Shown one piece after another: positions 1-39,407 of a DNA stretch of 64,000 nucleotides. Made by a program: the position numbers and the translations under genes. The first letter of the stretch is position 1. Each line of letters starts with the position of its first letter. The DNA comes from Norana najaformis. Its lineage: Eukaryota > Annelida > Clitellata > Crassiclitellata > Hormogastridae. The notes beneath the pieces are model-generated. The model did no database searches, was not told the origin of the DNA, and saw only the letters and a list, made by a program, of their open reading frames with translations. Location: positions 20,954,480 through 21,018,479 of the forward strand of contig OZ029927.1 in assembly GCA_964023275.1 (NCBI GenBank). The letters are read 5' to 3'.

Positions 1-101
1 GCCTATCGATTTTGCTTTGACTGAGTGTCTGAATTAGCTGGTCCCCGTGACGTGGCTTTTGTTGGGTGCTGTAGAAATTTCGGGATTACAATTATGATTA
101 G
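1..101 (+). mobile_element. LINE-A 3' tail (5'-truncated non-LTR retrotransposon)
   Basis: Family LINE-A is recognised by GCCTATCGATTTTGTTTTGA, then TTAGCTTTCGTTGGGCGCTG and a TAATCG-rich tail. Longer copies (53.5-53.9 kb, 62.5-62.8 kb) encode reverse-transcriptase C-terminal residues such as APPLWNKLPQN, which identifies it as a LINE 3' end. This copy touches the window edge. Confidence 0.75.
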
Positions 102-170
102 AGCCAAGGATATAACCTCTTTTTCTATTCCGCTTTCATCTCTTGGTGTATTGTAACTTTCGTTTGGTAG

Positions 171-27895
<27,725 letters not shown>

Positions 27896-28491
27896 TCTTC
27901 GGCTTGGAGCACCGCTGCAGGGCTTGCTTCTGGTTCCCCGTCTGGACTTGACGCTGTCCCGCTGTGATCTCGTTCGTCGGAGATTATCAAACTAGTTCTG
28001 TGCTGCACTCGACTTCCAGGGCATACCCAGGGCTGTTTACTCTCTGGAGTTGTTGGGCGTGAAAGCTGTAGTTATTAATTTGGGAGACTCTGGTTCCCAC
28101 CAGGATTTTTGGGAAAATTTTTTGGTAGTTTTTGGCTGGTTATTCTGTGTGTAGTTTTCCTGGAATTCCTTGAGTCGTTTTCTGGGATTTTTTCGAGCTA
28201 CTTTCAGCGAGTTGTTTCCTTGGGTTTGCAAGGGCTGGTCGTTTTCCAGTTTTTATGTTTGGCATTGTGTTCAGTTCCCTTGAGTTGTTCTACGCTGGTT
28301 TCCAGGTATTTTCCTTGGGCTGTAGTTGGCTTGTCAGTTGGACAGGATTGAACCCTCGCTGATCGCTGCATTTATGATCTGTCTGATATGAATGGCTTAA
28401 TTTAGAAGGCAGAAATTTTTATTCTTGGTTTGAGTTGAGGAAAGTGTGAAGCATTGCTATGGGAAGTTGTTAGTAAGGAGAGAGGGTTTGA

Positions 28492-28497
28492 ATTAAA
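28492..28497 (+). promoter_or_regulatory. Possible USP7 poly(A) signal ATTAAA
   Basis: This is the first common poly(A) hexamer variant downstream of the USP7 stop, about 600 nt away. A GT-rich stretch (CTGGCTGTGTG) follows about 35-45 nt later. It is only one of several possible sites; ATTAAA also occurs near 30358. Confidence 0.25.
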
Positions 28498-28639
28498 GAC
28501 AGAATGTGAGAATACCAACTCTAGCTTTCAATTCTGGCTGTGTGATTAAGAAGGAAATGCCTAGCTCCATTTTGAAGCAGGTTTGTGGTGATTTCTGCCA
28601 GAGTTAAAAGGCAATTTTGAAGTCTACTCTAAATGACCA

Positions 28640-28790
28640 AATGGGAGTTTTACACATTCAAGTCACGACTGAAGACACATCTTTTTAGGATGTCTTATGA
28701 CTGCAGTTGATTTTTGAACCTTTGTACAGCGCCGTTTTCTTCGGCCTCGGCTGTGCTACGGCGCTATATAAATTGTCTTATTATTATTTA
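28640..28790 (+). mobile_element. LINE 3' end with FKSRLKTHLF
   Basis: It reads FYTFKSRLKTHLFRMSYDCS, then GTGCTACGGCGCTATATAAA and a TTATTATT tail. This is the classic end of a CR1/L2-like element. Confidence 0.75.
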
Positions 28791-30667
28791 CAGCAGCCTA
28801 AATAGAAGCCCAAGAAAGAAACTTCTCTGTGTTCCAGTGATTTTTAGTCGTTGGGGATAACTTCTACTTTGGGTAAAAAACTTATGTGCATTTTGATTGA
28901 AAATTTGTTCCAACAGGCGGGGTTAATTGCATCTGGGATGTTTTGGAAGGAAGTACAGCTCTAGTCATGTGCAATTTACGCGAGTAGAACGTTCTGAGTT
29001 TGACTTTTGACTTGTGTGCCGCGTAGCTTTGTGCTCTCTCTTCCTGGTTGCAAGCTCAGCTAGCTGAACGTTGATATGATCTATTTAATTGACGCGAGGC
29101 TGGCCGTTTCGGTGTAACATTACTCTTTAACATGTGTCATGCCTCGTATAAGCATAACACTATTACACGTGTAGTGTGCACACAGTCACACTGGCTTGCT
29201 AATGACTTGAGGTAAACGGTTCTGGGTAGATGTTGATGTGTTGGCTTGCTTTAGCGTATATGTTCTGTGATCACGCGGCGCTGTTCCTAGGCTTTTGTGA
29301 AATACACCAGCATGGTCATATCTGCAACAATTCATGACAGTTTTTATGATCTGATCGAATAGCCTTCTGCATTTATAGCGAGTAATAGCAGGATTTCATC
29401 TGTTTTAAGCCGAATTTCAGCGACTTGTTGAATTTCCAGCAAAGGAATTTTGGGTTTTACTGTTGCAATGTTTTCTTCAGGGATGTCAGAAACTTTTCCT
29501 ATTATTTGCTCTCACAAGTGGGCCTTCAGTTGTAGGTAAAATAAGTGGCAAACCACTCTTCCAAATAAGGTTCTTTAAAATTTACTCGTCCCGTGGTGAC
29601 TTTGGTACAACTGGCTGGAGGCACCTGAATCTTAAACCACTAACTGGCTATGCCCATGAATAGAACAGAATTGGGGTCGGTTATATCGTGGTGATTGTTA
29701 CCCTGAGGTTTAGCAACAAACTTAGCCAATTTTAGGGTTAATTTCTTGGATGTAACATGGTGTAATGTTTTAAGAACGTGTGAAGTTAAGTTTGGCATTG
29801 GGAGTTTGAAGGCCAATCTAGCGATTACAGAATGTTGGGTAAAACTGGCTGACCAGATTCGATGACTAACGAAAGGCAACTCCAAAATGAGACGCATTCA
29901 TAGACGGAGTTACCGGTGTAGCTACCAACTACAATGCCTTTCCTCAATGGTACAAATGTGGCATTCAACGCACCAATAGTTTACTGAAACGGAATCCGTA
30001 TTAAATAATAGAAAATGGTAAAGTTGCAATGGGTCCCTTTTCTTCTGAGATGCAAATCCATGTTTAAAAGAATTTAGAAGAGTTTCAACTAAGGAAATGG
30101 AGCCCTTTTCTTCGGTGATACAAAGCTGTTTCTACAACTGAAAAAAGCTGAAAATTGATCAAAGCTTATGTTTGATGATTGATGGCGCTTAAATTAGAGC
30201 AGATTTATCCTGTATGGCCCCATGTGTCTTGGCCGTATTTGGATAAACCAGATTAGCTCAGTTCAGCTGTTCTGATTTCAAGTTGTCTTGATTATCTCTT
30301 TAGTGATGTTGATATTGATGCTAATTATCTTTAATGTGTTTATAATGTTGGTAACTAATATTAAAGAGACCATATTAATTTATTACGAATTGGTTTTGTT
30401 GCATATGAAATGAAAACGGTGACCAATTGGTGCATTTGGGGGTTGCAGAAGTGTTTGTATGTACGAGTTTGTATCTGTGTTTGTGTGTGTGTATGTTTGG
30501 ATGTGTGGGTAAGTATGTACATATGTGTACTGGTTTGTACATGAATGTAATCATATCTCCAACGGCAATGTTATGTTGAAGATATGGTGAGAATTTTGGA
30601 AGATTGTCATCTTCTCTTTGCATCTTCAACATATGACATTGCTGTTTGGGATGTCTGTATGCATGTC

Positions 30668-30713
<46 letters not shown>
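30668..30713. repeat. (TCTG)n microsatellite
   Basis: Eleven or so perfect TCTG units. Confidence 0.97.
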
Positions 30714-31117
30714 AATGTCTGTTGGACAGGCTATACGTGTATGTGAGAGCGTGCCAGTGGTGACTGTTCCAGTTATCTGAGCATTGTTTTTGGATGAACT
30801 TCGTCTTCTTACCGAACATTAAATGACAGGCCAGCATAGGCAGCGCTTTTGTGAGGTACATAGAAGACGCTATTTTAAGAAATGGCATACTTATATACAT
30901 ACATACTTACATTTGGAGCAGTCATCGACCCATGTTTATGATGATGATGATTGCAGAAGTAGGCCTATGAGAACTGTGATACCGAGAGAAACCTGTTTTT
31001 GCCTTGTCTCGCAGAGATTGATAAAATAAGGCATCTGAGATAGAGTCGTTCTTGAAAACAGAGTGGAACTAAATATCTTCCAACCAGTTACTTACTCGCT
31101 CGCATATCATGTTAATC

Positions 31118-31245
31118 ATAATCGTAATCTCGATTTCTAGAGCGCACAACGAAAGCTTAGTCGCGGGAACCAGCTTATTAACAGGCGCTCAGTCAAAACA
31201 AAATCGATAGGCAAAAGCGTTCGGTTCCAGGTCAAAACCCTTAGT
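31118..31245 (-). mobile_element. LINE-A tail, antisense
   Basis: TTTCTAGAGCGCACAACGAAAG through CAAAATCGATAGGCAAAAGC and GGTTCCAGGTC. Confidence 0.8.
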
Positions 31246-31259
31246 ACAGTATAAGCTTA

Positions 31260-32460
31260 GTACTAGTTACTAGTGCTTACCAATATCTTGTGGCTGCCAA
31301 GGCCGTTGACGTCGTCTTCGTCTTAGGCTCTAGCTGTCTGCCCCATGCAATATGATAACAAGTATTACCAATTAAACGCAGTTAATGAATATATAGAGTC
31401 TCTTGGAGCGTTTAAAGGTGTCTAATCTAGAGCGCATCGAGTGTTAAAATGTAATTTTTCCTCTGTTGGTGGAAAAATGCCCATATGAGAATTTTACTTT
31501 ATTTATTTGACTTCTTTAAAAAATATAGCGCCATTGTTTGAGTTCTTTATTAACATTTTGGAAGCCTAAGCATGTTGCATATCCACACAAAGATTAACAG
31601 TTTTGGCCTGGCGACAAGAAAGTTTATCTAAAATTTTTAGTAGTAGTAGTAGTAGTAGTAGTAATAATAATAATAATAATAGTAGTGGTAGTAGTAGTAG
31701 TAGTAGTGGTAGTAGTAGTAGTCAGTGTTTAGCGACATCTTGTGGCTGCCAGGGCCGTTGACGTCGACTTCTTGTCTTTCATTATCCTATAGAAGATTTA
31801 TACACAGTTCAATCGTTTATTGTCATCATATGATTACAAAGATAGTTGACGACATTTCAAAGAATGCATTTGAAATTTAAAGTTCTTGTTAAAGAATGTC
31901 TGTACTATTTTTAAGGATGTATTATTATTTCATTTTGAAACAATTACGAATAAAAAATATTATTATATCGGTATATACTGAACTACAAACTTAATAACCA
32001 GCAAATAGTTTAATATTTTAGGAAATTATTGAATCTTTCATCTATATAGTTAACAGTTCATCGAACCTTCTTCTTTTATCATACAATCAACTGTTTCTGG
32101 TTATTTCTAGACGTAGGATTAGAGCATTATTTATCCTTCACCACCCTCAAGTAAGTAAATCCAGAGTTTAACGTCCTCTTATGACAACTAAGGCCGTTGA
32201 AGACATTTGGAATTGGTAAATAGTTTTCTTTTCTTTCGCTGATATGTTTCTTGGATTTTTCTGCATGTATGTTTTTCTTTTCTTTCTTTTACAGTCTTTT
32301 GACATATCATCAGAGAATCACCACCCTCCAACCCAAGTTAAAGCATATATAGCGCCGGTGGAAAGCGTTTTAAAGGTGTCTAAAGATAACATTGCATTAT
32401 CCAGCAATTAGCGACATCTTTTGGCGACCAAGGCCGTTCACGTCGACCTGTAGTAGACTA
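31260..32460 (+). repeat. D-repeat fragments with AGT/AAT runs
   Basis: Pieces of the D repeat recur (CATCTTGTGGCTGCCAGGGC, GGCCGTTGACGTCGACTTC, TTTAAAGGTGTCTAA) at about 31275-31450, 31720-31780 and 32335-32460. An (AGT)n/(AAT)n run lies at 31638-31722. AATAAA occurs at 31949-31954. Confidence 0.6.
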
Positions 32461-32564
32461 TAGCCTACTAAGGCCTTATTTAAATGCAAACGATTACGAT
32501 TACGCGATGAAGGTCTATTTTAACAACATATTTTCTTATTTCAGGATTTCAGAATGCGGTTTTT

Positions 32565-32810
32565 CTTTGAAGTTACCATCGGTTGATGAATTCTACATTG
32601 CGATAAGGGCGCTATAGACGTTTACCGGATCGATTAGATCAAATTAGATACAGTGCAACGCTATGAGCTCCTTTCTCTCCCCCTCTCTGTGTTCCTCAGG
32701 CGCCTGAAGGCTGTACTGTTTAACAGTGATTTTACTTTTTCGGCTCGGAAGCACCTCTGTTGAGTTTATCCTCTAAGAGGCCCTTTATAAATCTCAAATT
32801 ACAATTACAA
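32565..32810 (+). mobile_element. LINE-C tail then another LINE 3' end
   Basis: A LINE-C tail (GATAAGGGCGCTATAGACG, 32565-32655) is followed by FLRRLKAVLFNSDFTFSARK and AGAGGCCCTTTATAAATCTC with an ACAATTACAATG end. Confidence 0.65.
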
Positions 32811-33579
32811 TGTCACCGATTTCTGCGACTCACTTCAGTGATCATCTGATCATCACCGGAACTGTTTTCCTTCTTTTCCTGCTCATCCTCAACCTCATCC
32901 TCCTAACCGACCATTCTCTACTCTTCATCCTTCCCTTTTCTCCTCATTCTCCTCCTCAATCTCCTCCGTCTCTTTCTTCGTGTTGCGCCGGATGCAAGCC
33001 TCAATCAGTGACCCAACCTCTGACCTGCTGACCTGGATATAGTATATCAGTTTGATTCCAGTGCTTTTTTCAAACAGAACGCTCCGGAACGGCGTTCCGG
33101 CACCTTTTTTCGGCTAATAAAAAATAATTTAGTTTTTAATAAAAGAATTGTGTTACTAAGTTATTTTAGTTATGTAATGTAATGTAACTTATTTTAATTA
33201 AATTTCAGTGTTTACAACTTCACACTGTTTTCAGTGTTTATTGATTGATAAAAATAATGACATTTTAGCACAAAATTCCATAATTGTTCAGTTCCGGAAC
33301 CATTTTTCTAGAAAAAAAGCAGTGGTGGATTCCAATGAACCCGGATGTATGTGACTCCATCTGGCGAAATTCCACCGTCAGAGGCGACCGGGAAACGGGC
33401 GTCGCTTAGCAACGTATGTTTCCATGGAAACCGGTTGACGCCGACGACGGAATTTTGTGAGACTGTCGACGCCAAAACACGTCAGAGGAACAGTCGCAGT
33501 CGGTCGATTCGAGCATAGCATATTATCATAATATTAGTCGTAACTTGCTGCTGATATCATTGTCGTTGTTATCACCATC

Positions 33580-33681
33580 ACCGTCCATAACCATCATCAT
33601 GATTCATTATCATCATCAACATCACCACCATTATCACCATCATCACCATGATTCATCATCAGCATTTTTATCATCATCATC

Positions 33682-33717
<36 letters not shown>

Positions 33718-33718
33718 G
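33580..33718. repeat. ATC trinucleotide repeat
   Basis: CATCATCATC runs with CACCATTATC interruptions. Confidence 0.95.
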
Positions 33719-33764
33719 CCCGACCGCCCGCCTGACTCGTGAACCTTGACCCGGAACCGAATCC

Positions 33765-33872
33765 TTCTTGCCTATCGATTTTGTTTTGACTGAGCGCCTG
33801 TGAATAAGCTGATCGTCCCCAAGACTTAGCTTTCGTTGGGCGCTGTATAAATCTCGAGTTTACGATTACCAA
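33765..33872 (+). mobile_element. LINE-A tail, sense
   Basis: TTGCCTATCGATTTTGTTTT to GGGCGCTGTATAAATCTCGA and TTTACGATTACC. Confidence 0.8.
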
Positions 33873-34159
33873 TGCAGACCAAAGGCTTTGCGAATTTGAA
33901 TTGATTCAACGCCGGTGTGTTAGCTGGCTTCTCAGGCGTAACTTTTGCACGTGTGAGGCTGCGAAATTTCAGAGATTTGCACTGAATTGTATCTGCTAGC
34001 CTGACCCTTCTGGAATTTGACCTGACACTTTAAACTGACCCCAAAACGCACCTCCGGCGAATTTGATTTGCGCCAGAAGCCAGATATCACTGCTTTAGAG
34101 AACTTTTGTTGCTTCCACCCAACTTTATGCCAGCCGCCAGTTATGGAACTAAATGTCAA

Positions 34160-35050
34160 ATTGTAAACTTGATCAGATGAGACCCTTCACCACCGCTGCC
34201 AGTTTGAATGGGTTCCACGTCTTCTGTAATAATGTTCAGTATTTAACGACATCTTGTGGCATCCAGGGCCGTTAACGTCTCCCTTAAAGTCGATAGACGC
34301 GATCGATTGAACTCATTGACAAATATACAGTGCGGAGAATGCGATTTAAAGGTGTCCAAACACAACCTGATATTTGGGAATATAAAGTAAATGTAAAGTA
34401 CACGTTTTTCCATACTGACCGTATGGCTTTGTCCCTGCTAATTGTTTCAATGAATTTATCGGTTGATATGTTTCACCATCGCTGCCCGTTTGAATGGGCC
34501 TTTTGTATTAATATTCAGTGTTTAACGCCATTTGCGGCTGCCAGGCCGTTAACGACGATATTTTCATTAATTCTATGACATGATCAAACTAGCGATAGTA
34601 AGTAAATCCAGAGTTATGACAACTAAGGCCGCTGATGACATTTGGAATTGGTAAACAGTTTCCTTTTCTTTCGCTGATGTTTCTTGGATATTTCTGCATG
34701 AATGTTTTTCTTTTGTTTTCTTTCTTAAACATGTACATCGTACGGTATTTTGTCATCGTATCATCAGACCTCAGCAATCGGATTAGCGATCGAACGAAAT
34801 TGACGAGTATATAGCGTGGGACAAACACGATTTAAAGGTGTCTAAGCACAACCTGAAATTTGTAAAATGTAAATATACACGTTTCCCTATAGCGACCGTA
34901 TGGCCTCGACCCTGCTAATTTTTCAATGAATTCATTGGGTGAGATCCTTCACCCGTTTGAATGGGCTCCACGCCATTGAAGGTCCCCGTGTACGAACCGT
35001 GCTAGCCCGAGCTTCAAATCTCTAGGCTATCGTACAACCTCTGCGACATA
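34160..35050 (+). repeat. D-repeat, about three tandem ~300-bp monomers
   Basis: Each monomer runs GATTTAAAGGTGTCTAAGCA, GTACACGTTTTTCCATA, TATGGCCTCGACCCTGCTA, TTCACCACCGCTGCC, GTTTGAATGGG and AACGACATCTTGTGGC. No terminal inverted repeats, tRNA head or ORF was seen, so its class is unknown. Confidence 0.7.
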
Positions 35051-35272
35051 GCTACGAATTCAGAAGCCGAAATTCACATACTGAACAAGGACTGTTTAAT
35101 TGATCCACTCAATCAATCAACAACCAATCAATCAATTACATATCGAATACTAATATTATTTACAAATTCGTAAGTGCGAAAGGTCAAGCAATCATAGATT
35201 TTTATAGCACACGTAATCTACGCCACACACGAAAATCTTTGACTCTCTGCATTTGGTTTTCACAGAATTTCT

Positions 35273-35430
35273 CCGTAATCATAAACTCGAGATTTCTATA
35301 GCGCCCAACGAAATTCCGCTAAGTCTTCTTCTCAGGCGCTTAGTCAAAACAAAAAATCTGTGAGGCAGGTACGGCCAGGTTAGGTTCCAGGTCGAGATCA
35401 AAGGGTCAGACAGATAGACGTTAACGGCTA
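35273..35430 (-). mobile_element. LINE-A tail, antisense, diverged
   Basis: GAGATTTCTATAGCGCCCAAC through GGCGCTTAGTCAAAACAAAA. The CGATAGG block is altered. Confidence 0.7.
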
Positions 35431-35754
35431 CGATGAAAGGCTTCTTCCTTCAAACTCCGCTGGTCCTAAGAGAACGAGTCTACAGGAACCCATCATAAAG
35501 ACGCAACCTGAATGCGAGCCGTCATTGATAAAACACGACCTTTAAAATTTAAGAATTTAAATAAAATTATTTAACCACAGCCAAACTCTTAAAGCTCATT
35601 TCAAGGCATTTGGAGCAGTTGCTCCGAAGCCAACACACAATTAAACACCAGCTCACTCAGTCTAAGATAGGAAAAGTTACGATTAGGTAAGGTAAGGTAA
35701 GATACAACATCATACAAGACTGAAATTTGACAATGGCCCTTGATAAAGTTCGGC

Positions 35755-36580
35755 AGAGTACAGTGAAGATAAAGTTCCAAAGTGTACAGTGAAGATAAAG
35801 TTCCAAAGTGTACAGTGAAGATAAAGTTCCAAAGTGTACAGTGAAGATAAAGTTCCAAAGTGTACAGCGAAGATAAAGTTCCAAAGTGTACAGTGAAGAT
35901 AAAGTTCCAAAGTGTACAGTGAAGATAAAGTTCCAAAGTGTACAGTGAAGATAAAGTTCCAAAGTGTACAGTGAAGATAAAGTTCCAAAGTGTACAGTGA
36001 AGATAAAGTTCCAAAGTGTACAGTGAAGATAAAGTTCCAAAGTGTACAGTGAAGATAAAGTTCCAAAGTGTACAGTGAAGATAAAGTTCCAAAGTGTACA
36101 GTGAAGATAAAGTTCCAAAGTGTACAGTGAAGATAAAGTTCCAAAGTGTACAGTGAAGATAAAGTTCCAAAGTGTACAGTGAAGATAAAGTTCCAAAGTG
36201 TACAGTGAAGATAAAGTTCCAAAGTGTACAGTGAAGATAAAGTTCCAAAGTGTACAGTGAAGATAAAGTTCCAAAGTGTACAGTGAAGATAAAGTTCCAA
36301 AGTGTACAGAGAAGATAAAGTTCCAAAGTGTACAGTGAAGATAAAGTTCCAAAGTGTACAGTGAAGATAAAGTTCCAAAGTGTACAGTGAAGATAAAGTT
36401 CCAAAGTGTACAGTGAAGATAAAGTTCCAAAGTGTACAGTGAAGATAAAGTTCAGCAGTGTACAGTGAAGATAAAGTTCAGCAGTGTACAGTGAAGATAA
36501 AGTTCCAAAGTGTACAGTGAAGATAAAGTTCCAAAGTGTACAGTGAAGATAAAGTTCCAAAGAGTACAGTGAAGCCGGGC
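35755..36580 (-). repeat. 26-bp minisatellite, ~31 units
   Basis: The unit, read on plus, is GTGTACAGTGAAGATAAAG plus TTCCAAA. It is almost perfectly uniform, with a few single-base variants near each end. All three minus-strand frames are open through it because 26 is not a multiple of 3, giving ORFs up to 333 codons with a 26-residue period. It is not considered a gene. Confidence 0.97.
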
Positions 36581-36589
36581 AACAGGAAA

Positions 36590-37390
36590 CATTATGAACC
36601 ACAAACCTACTGGAAGAAGTTGACGAAGAAAAAGACAGCTCACGGTAGGGTCACAAAAGGTCAGGTCAGGAGACGCCTGTAAGCCAAGGTCGGATGAGGT
36701 AAAGTTATTTTTCATTTGGTACATGTCCCCATCAACAGGAATCTCAAGCGAATGTCCCACAACTGAGGGATCTCGAAGAATAAGGGGTACGACGAACAAC
36801 CCCTTGTTGAGAGTGATTTCAAAGCATTGACAATACATATAATAATGCAGAATCACAAAACTAAAACTCACTGTGCACTACACTTCTTAGAATTAAGTGA
36901 TCATGTTTTCCCCAACAGCAACATCATATGTGGGACATATGAAGATCATAATATTCCCATATGGGCATTATATGTTCTGCATATGGTAGGACGTATGAAG
37001 ACCACTTACCCTTTTGACCACAGACATCTTTAAACACTAACCTTTGACTAATGACCTCTCTGGACACTGACCTTTTGACCACTTACCTTTCTGACCACAG
37101 ACCATCTCTAAACATGGTGACATTTCTGACCACAGACACTGACCTTTCTGACATATGACCTCTCTGGACATTGACCTTTTGACCACTGACCTCTCTAAGC
37201 ACACTGACCTTTCTGATCACTGACATCTCCAGACACTGACCTTTCTTACCATTGCCATCTCTTCTTTTTACCACTGACCTTTCCGACCACTGACATTTTT
37301 TCAAAGATGCTCGGTCAGAGAAAGATAGTCAGAGGACTTGGTCAGCTGAAAAAAGATGACTGCCTGTAGAGATCAGACAATCTCTCAGTT
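36590..37390. other. Unique sequence, then degenerate TGACC-rich repeat (37000-37310)
   Basis: 36590-37000 holds nothing recognisable. 37000-37310 repeats CACTGACCTTTCTGACCAC with much drift. Confidence 0.6.
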
Positions 37391-38095
37391 ACACAACACT
37401 TGAAAATACTTTTCAAGATTTGGAGCCTCAAAAGAACACATCGCTTCAGCAAACATACAACTGAAATCACTGGACTAAACGGAACGATATCTTCAACCAA
37501 GCCTGGCACGATGATAAAATTTCAAACAGCTGCAACGTTAAACAGACTTACAGTATTTACCGTAAAAACTGAAGCTACATGTATCTTTCAAAAACAAAAA
37601 ACAAACAGAAAGCACAGAAAGGTTTCACATCAATTACAACCAGATCTGTGTAACATAATATCACGAACCATGACGTAAAGTAACACATTTGTAAAAGCAT
37701 ACACGTACTATGCGCCCAATTAATACTCAAATCTAAAGAACACAGAAAACGGGAACCGACTTCTCGCAGAACTTCCGCTTCGGAACTGGCCAGGATCTGA
37801 ACTCGACACTCGTGTGAAGATGAACCACACTCCTAACCACTTCAAAAACAAACTGTAAGCAAAGTAAGTGATGTAACTACTTCAATATGGTTTGCAGGCC
37901 AGGAATGTGACATAAGATGACGCCAGAGACACATACAAAACTGAAGGTACCACAACATAAAGTAGCATAAAATTTTAATGTACTCATAATTTAGATTCCT
38001 CAGCAAAAGCAGTTCAGTGCAACTGCAGTCTTGTAAAAATCTTATACAACACCTGGCCCCAGTTTCTACTTACAGTGTATATGGATACATTAAAG
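37391..38095. other. Intergenic, nothing recognised
   Basis: AT-rich sequence without repeat families or credible ORFs. Confidence 0.4.
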
Positions 38096-38245
38096 ATAAA
38101 AATAATAAAAAATAAATAATAATAATAACAACAACAACAACAACAATAATAATAATAACAATTATAATAATAATAATAATAATAATAATAATTATTATAA
38201 CAATTATAATAACAATAATAATAATAATAATAACAATAAGTCAAT
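38096..38245. repeat. AAT/AAC trinucleotide repeat
   Basis: An imperfect (AAT)n with (AAC)n segments. Confidence 0.95.
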
Positions 38246-38329
38246 CCAGAGATTTTATTTCTCTGTAGCATTTCTTTAAGTCCCAAGGGATCACAGGTGC
38301 CTCGGGCACAAAAAATAACAATCATAAAA

Positions 38330-39140
38330 AAAAAAAATTTAAAACTAACAATATTCTTCTCTCTGGATGTTACATCGTCTGTGGGTGTTTAATATCATAA
38401 GGTAGCATAATAACACTAAAATCAAACTGAGGGTTTAGCGGGAAGAAACGAAAAAGACTCTAAAAAATAAATGCGGAACAGCAGCTGACAATAGTCTTTA
38501 ATAAATGCTTTCTGTTTGGTGGCCCCTACACTGCATCATCTTTTTCATAAACAAAAAACTGGCAAATTTTCTTTTGCTATCTCCTTTTTACGTTAGCCAG
38601 GCACAAAACATAAACGACCAATCAGAAGGTGGCTCCTTTAAAAATACCAGACAGGTGCTGAGGATACGGAACTCACCACGAAACAGTAAGAGCGTGCCAA
38701 GCTTATAAATTAGTTATCTTCACTTTAATGCATCAAAAATGGTTAGTGGTCTCAGAATTAAGGTAATATAGAATAATGCTAATTTAAGTCGTATTTCGGA
38801 AGAGATGTAGTAGCCAGAACAGAAAGTTAAGCAGAAATGAGAAAACTAAGGTTAAAAAATAGAATGCAATAATGTTGTGGTCTTGCCATCCATTTTAAAC
38901 AAAACCCTACTGACTAAATACAGTAACTAAATAAACTGAAGTGATTCAACTTAAATAAAACCAAACATAGTTTCAATTATAACCTCATAGTATAGCACAT
39001 AATTGTAAAACAACATACAGCAGATCAGACTAGGAACGGCCAACTATTAGCATTGGCTCTTAACAATGTCAGACTCATCTGATATATTTGTATACACAGG
39101 GCTGTCATGCACGAATATTTGCACATTTAATACACAGCGA
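38330..39140. other. Intergenic, nothing recognised
   Basis: AT-rich unique sequence. No coding signal is seen on either strand. Confidence 0.4.
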
Positions 39141-39144
39141 TCAA

Positions 39145-39250
39145 TGACTTCTATAGCGCCGTTATCATAATGCCCAAGGCATCAAATGATCAACATCTAC
39201 AGCTGTTGGCAGCGTTGAAACACAGTTGCACAGAACCTGAATTTATGTAG
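39145..39250 (-). mobile_element. LINE-C tail, antisense
   Basis: CTTCTATAGCGCCGTTATCA and AATGCCCAAGGCATC. Confidence 0.65.
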
Positions 39251-39407
39251 AGCAGGCCTCGTGAAGGGCCTCCACGGCTTTAACAGCAGCTTCTTTGCCT
39301 AGCATGGCAAAAATAGTGACACAAAGTATTGAGTCTGAATAGCTCTAGTAAATATTTCACACACTTAAATGGCAAATAAAACATTGGACACTGGTGTCTG
39401 GTATTCG

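Larger units (their letters stand above)
27896..30650 (+). other. Region after USP7: probable 3' UTR, otherwise mostly unique DNA
   Basis: The 2.7 kb after the stop are largely free of the dispersed repeats seen elsewhere. No ORF in it looks coding. No canonical AATAAA follows on this strand for about 4 kb. The first plausible variant is ATTAAA at 28492-28497. The UTR end cannot be set from sequence. A retrotransposon tail sits at 28640-28790. Confidence 0.4.

Noticed and set aside
35601..36602. 333-codon minus-strand ORF
   Set aside because: It is produced by a 26-bp tandem repeat lacking stop codons in any frame. No homology or splice context supports a protein.
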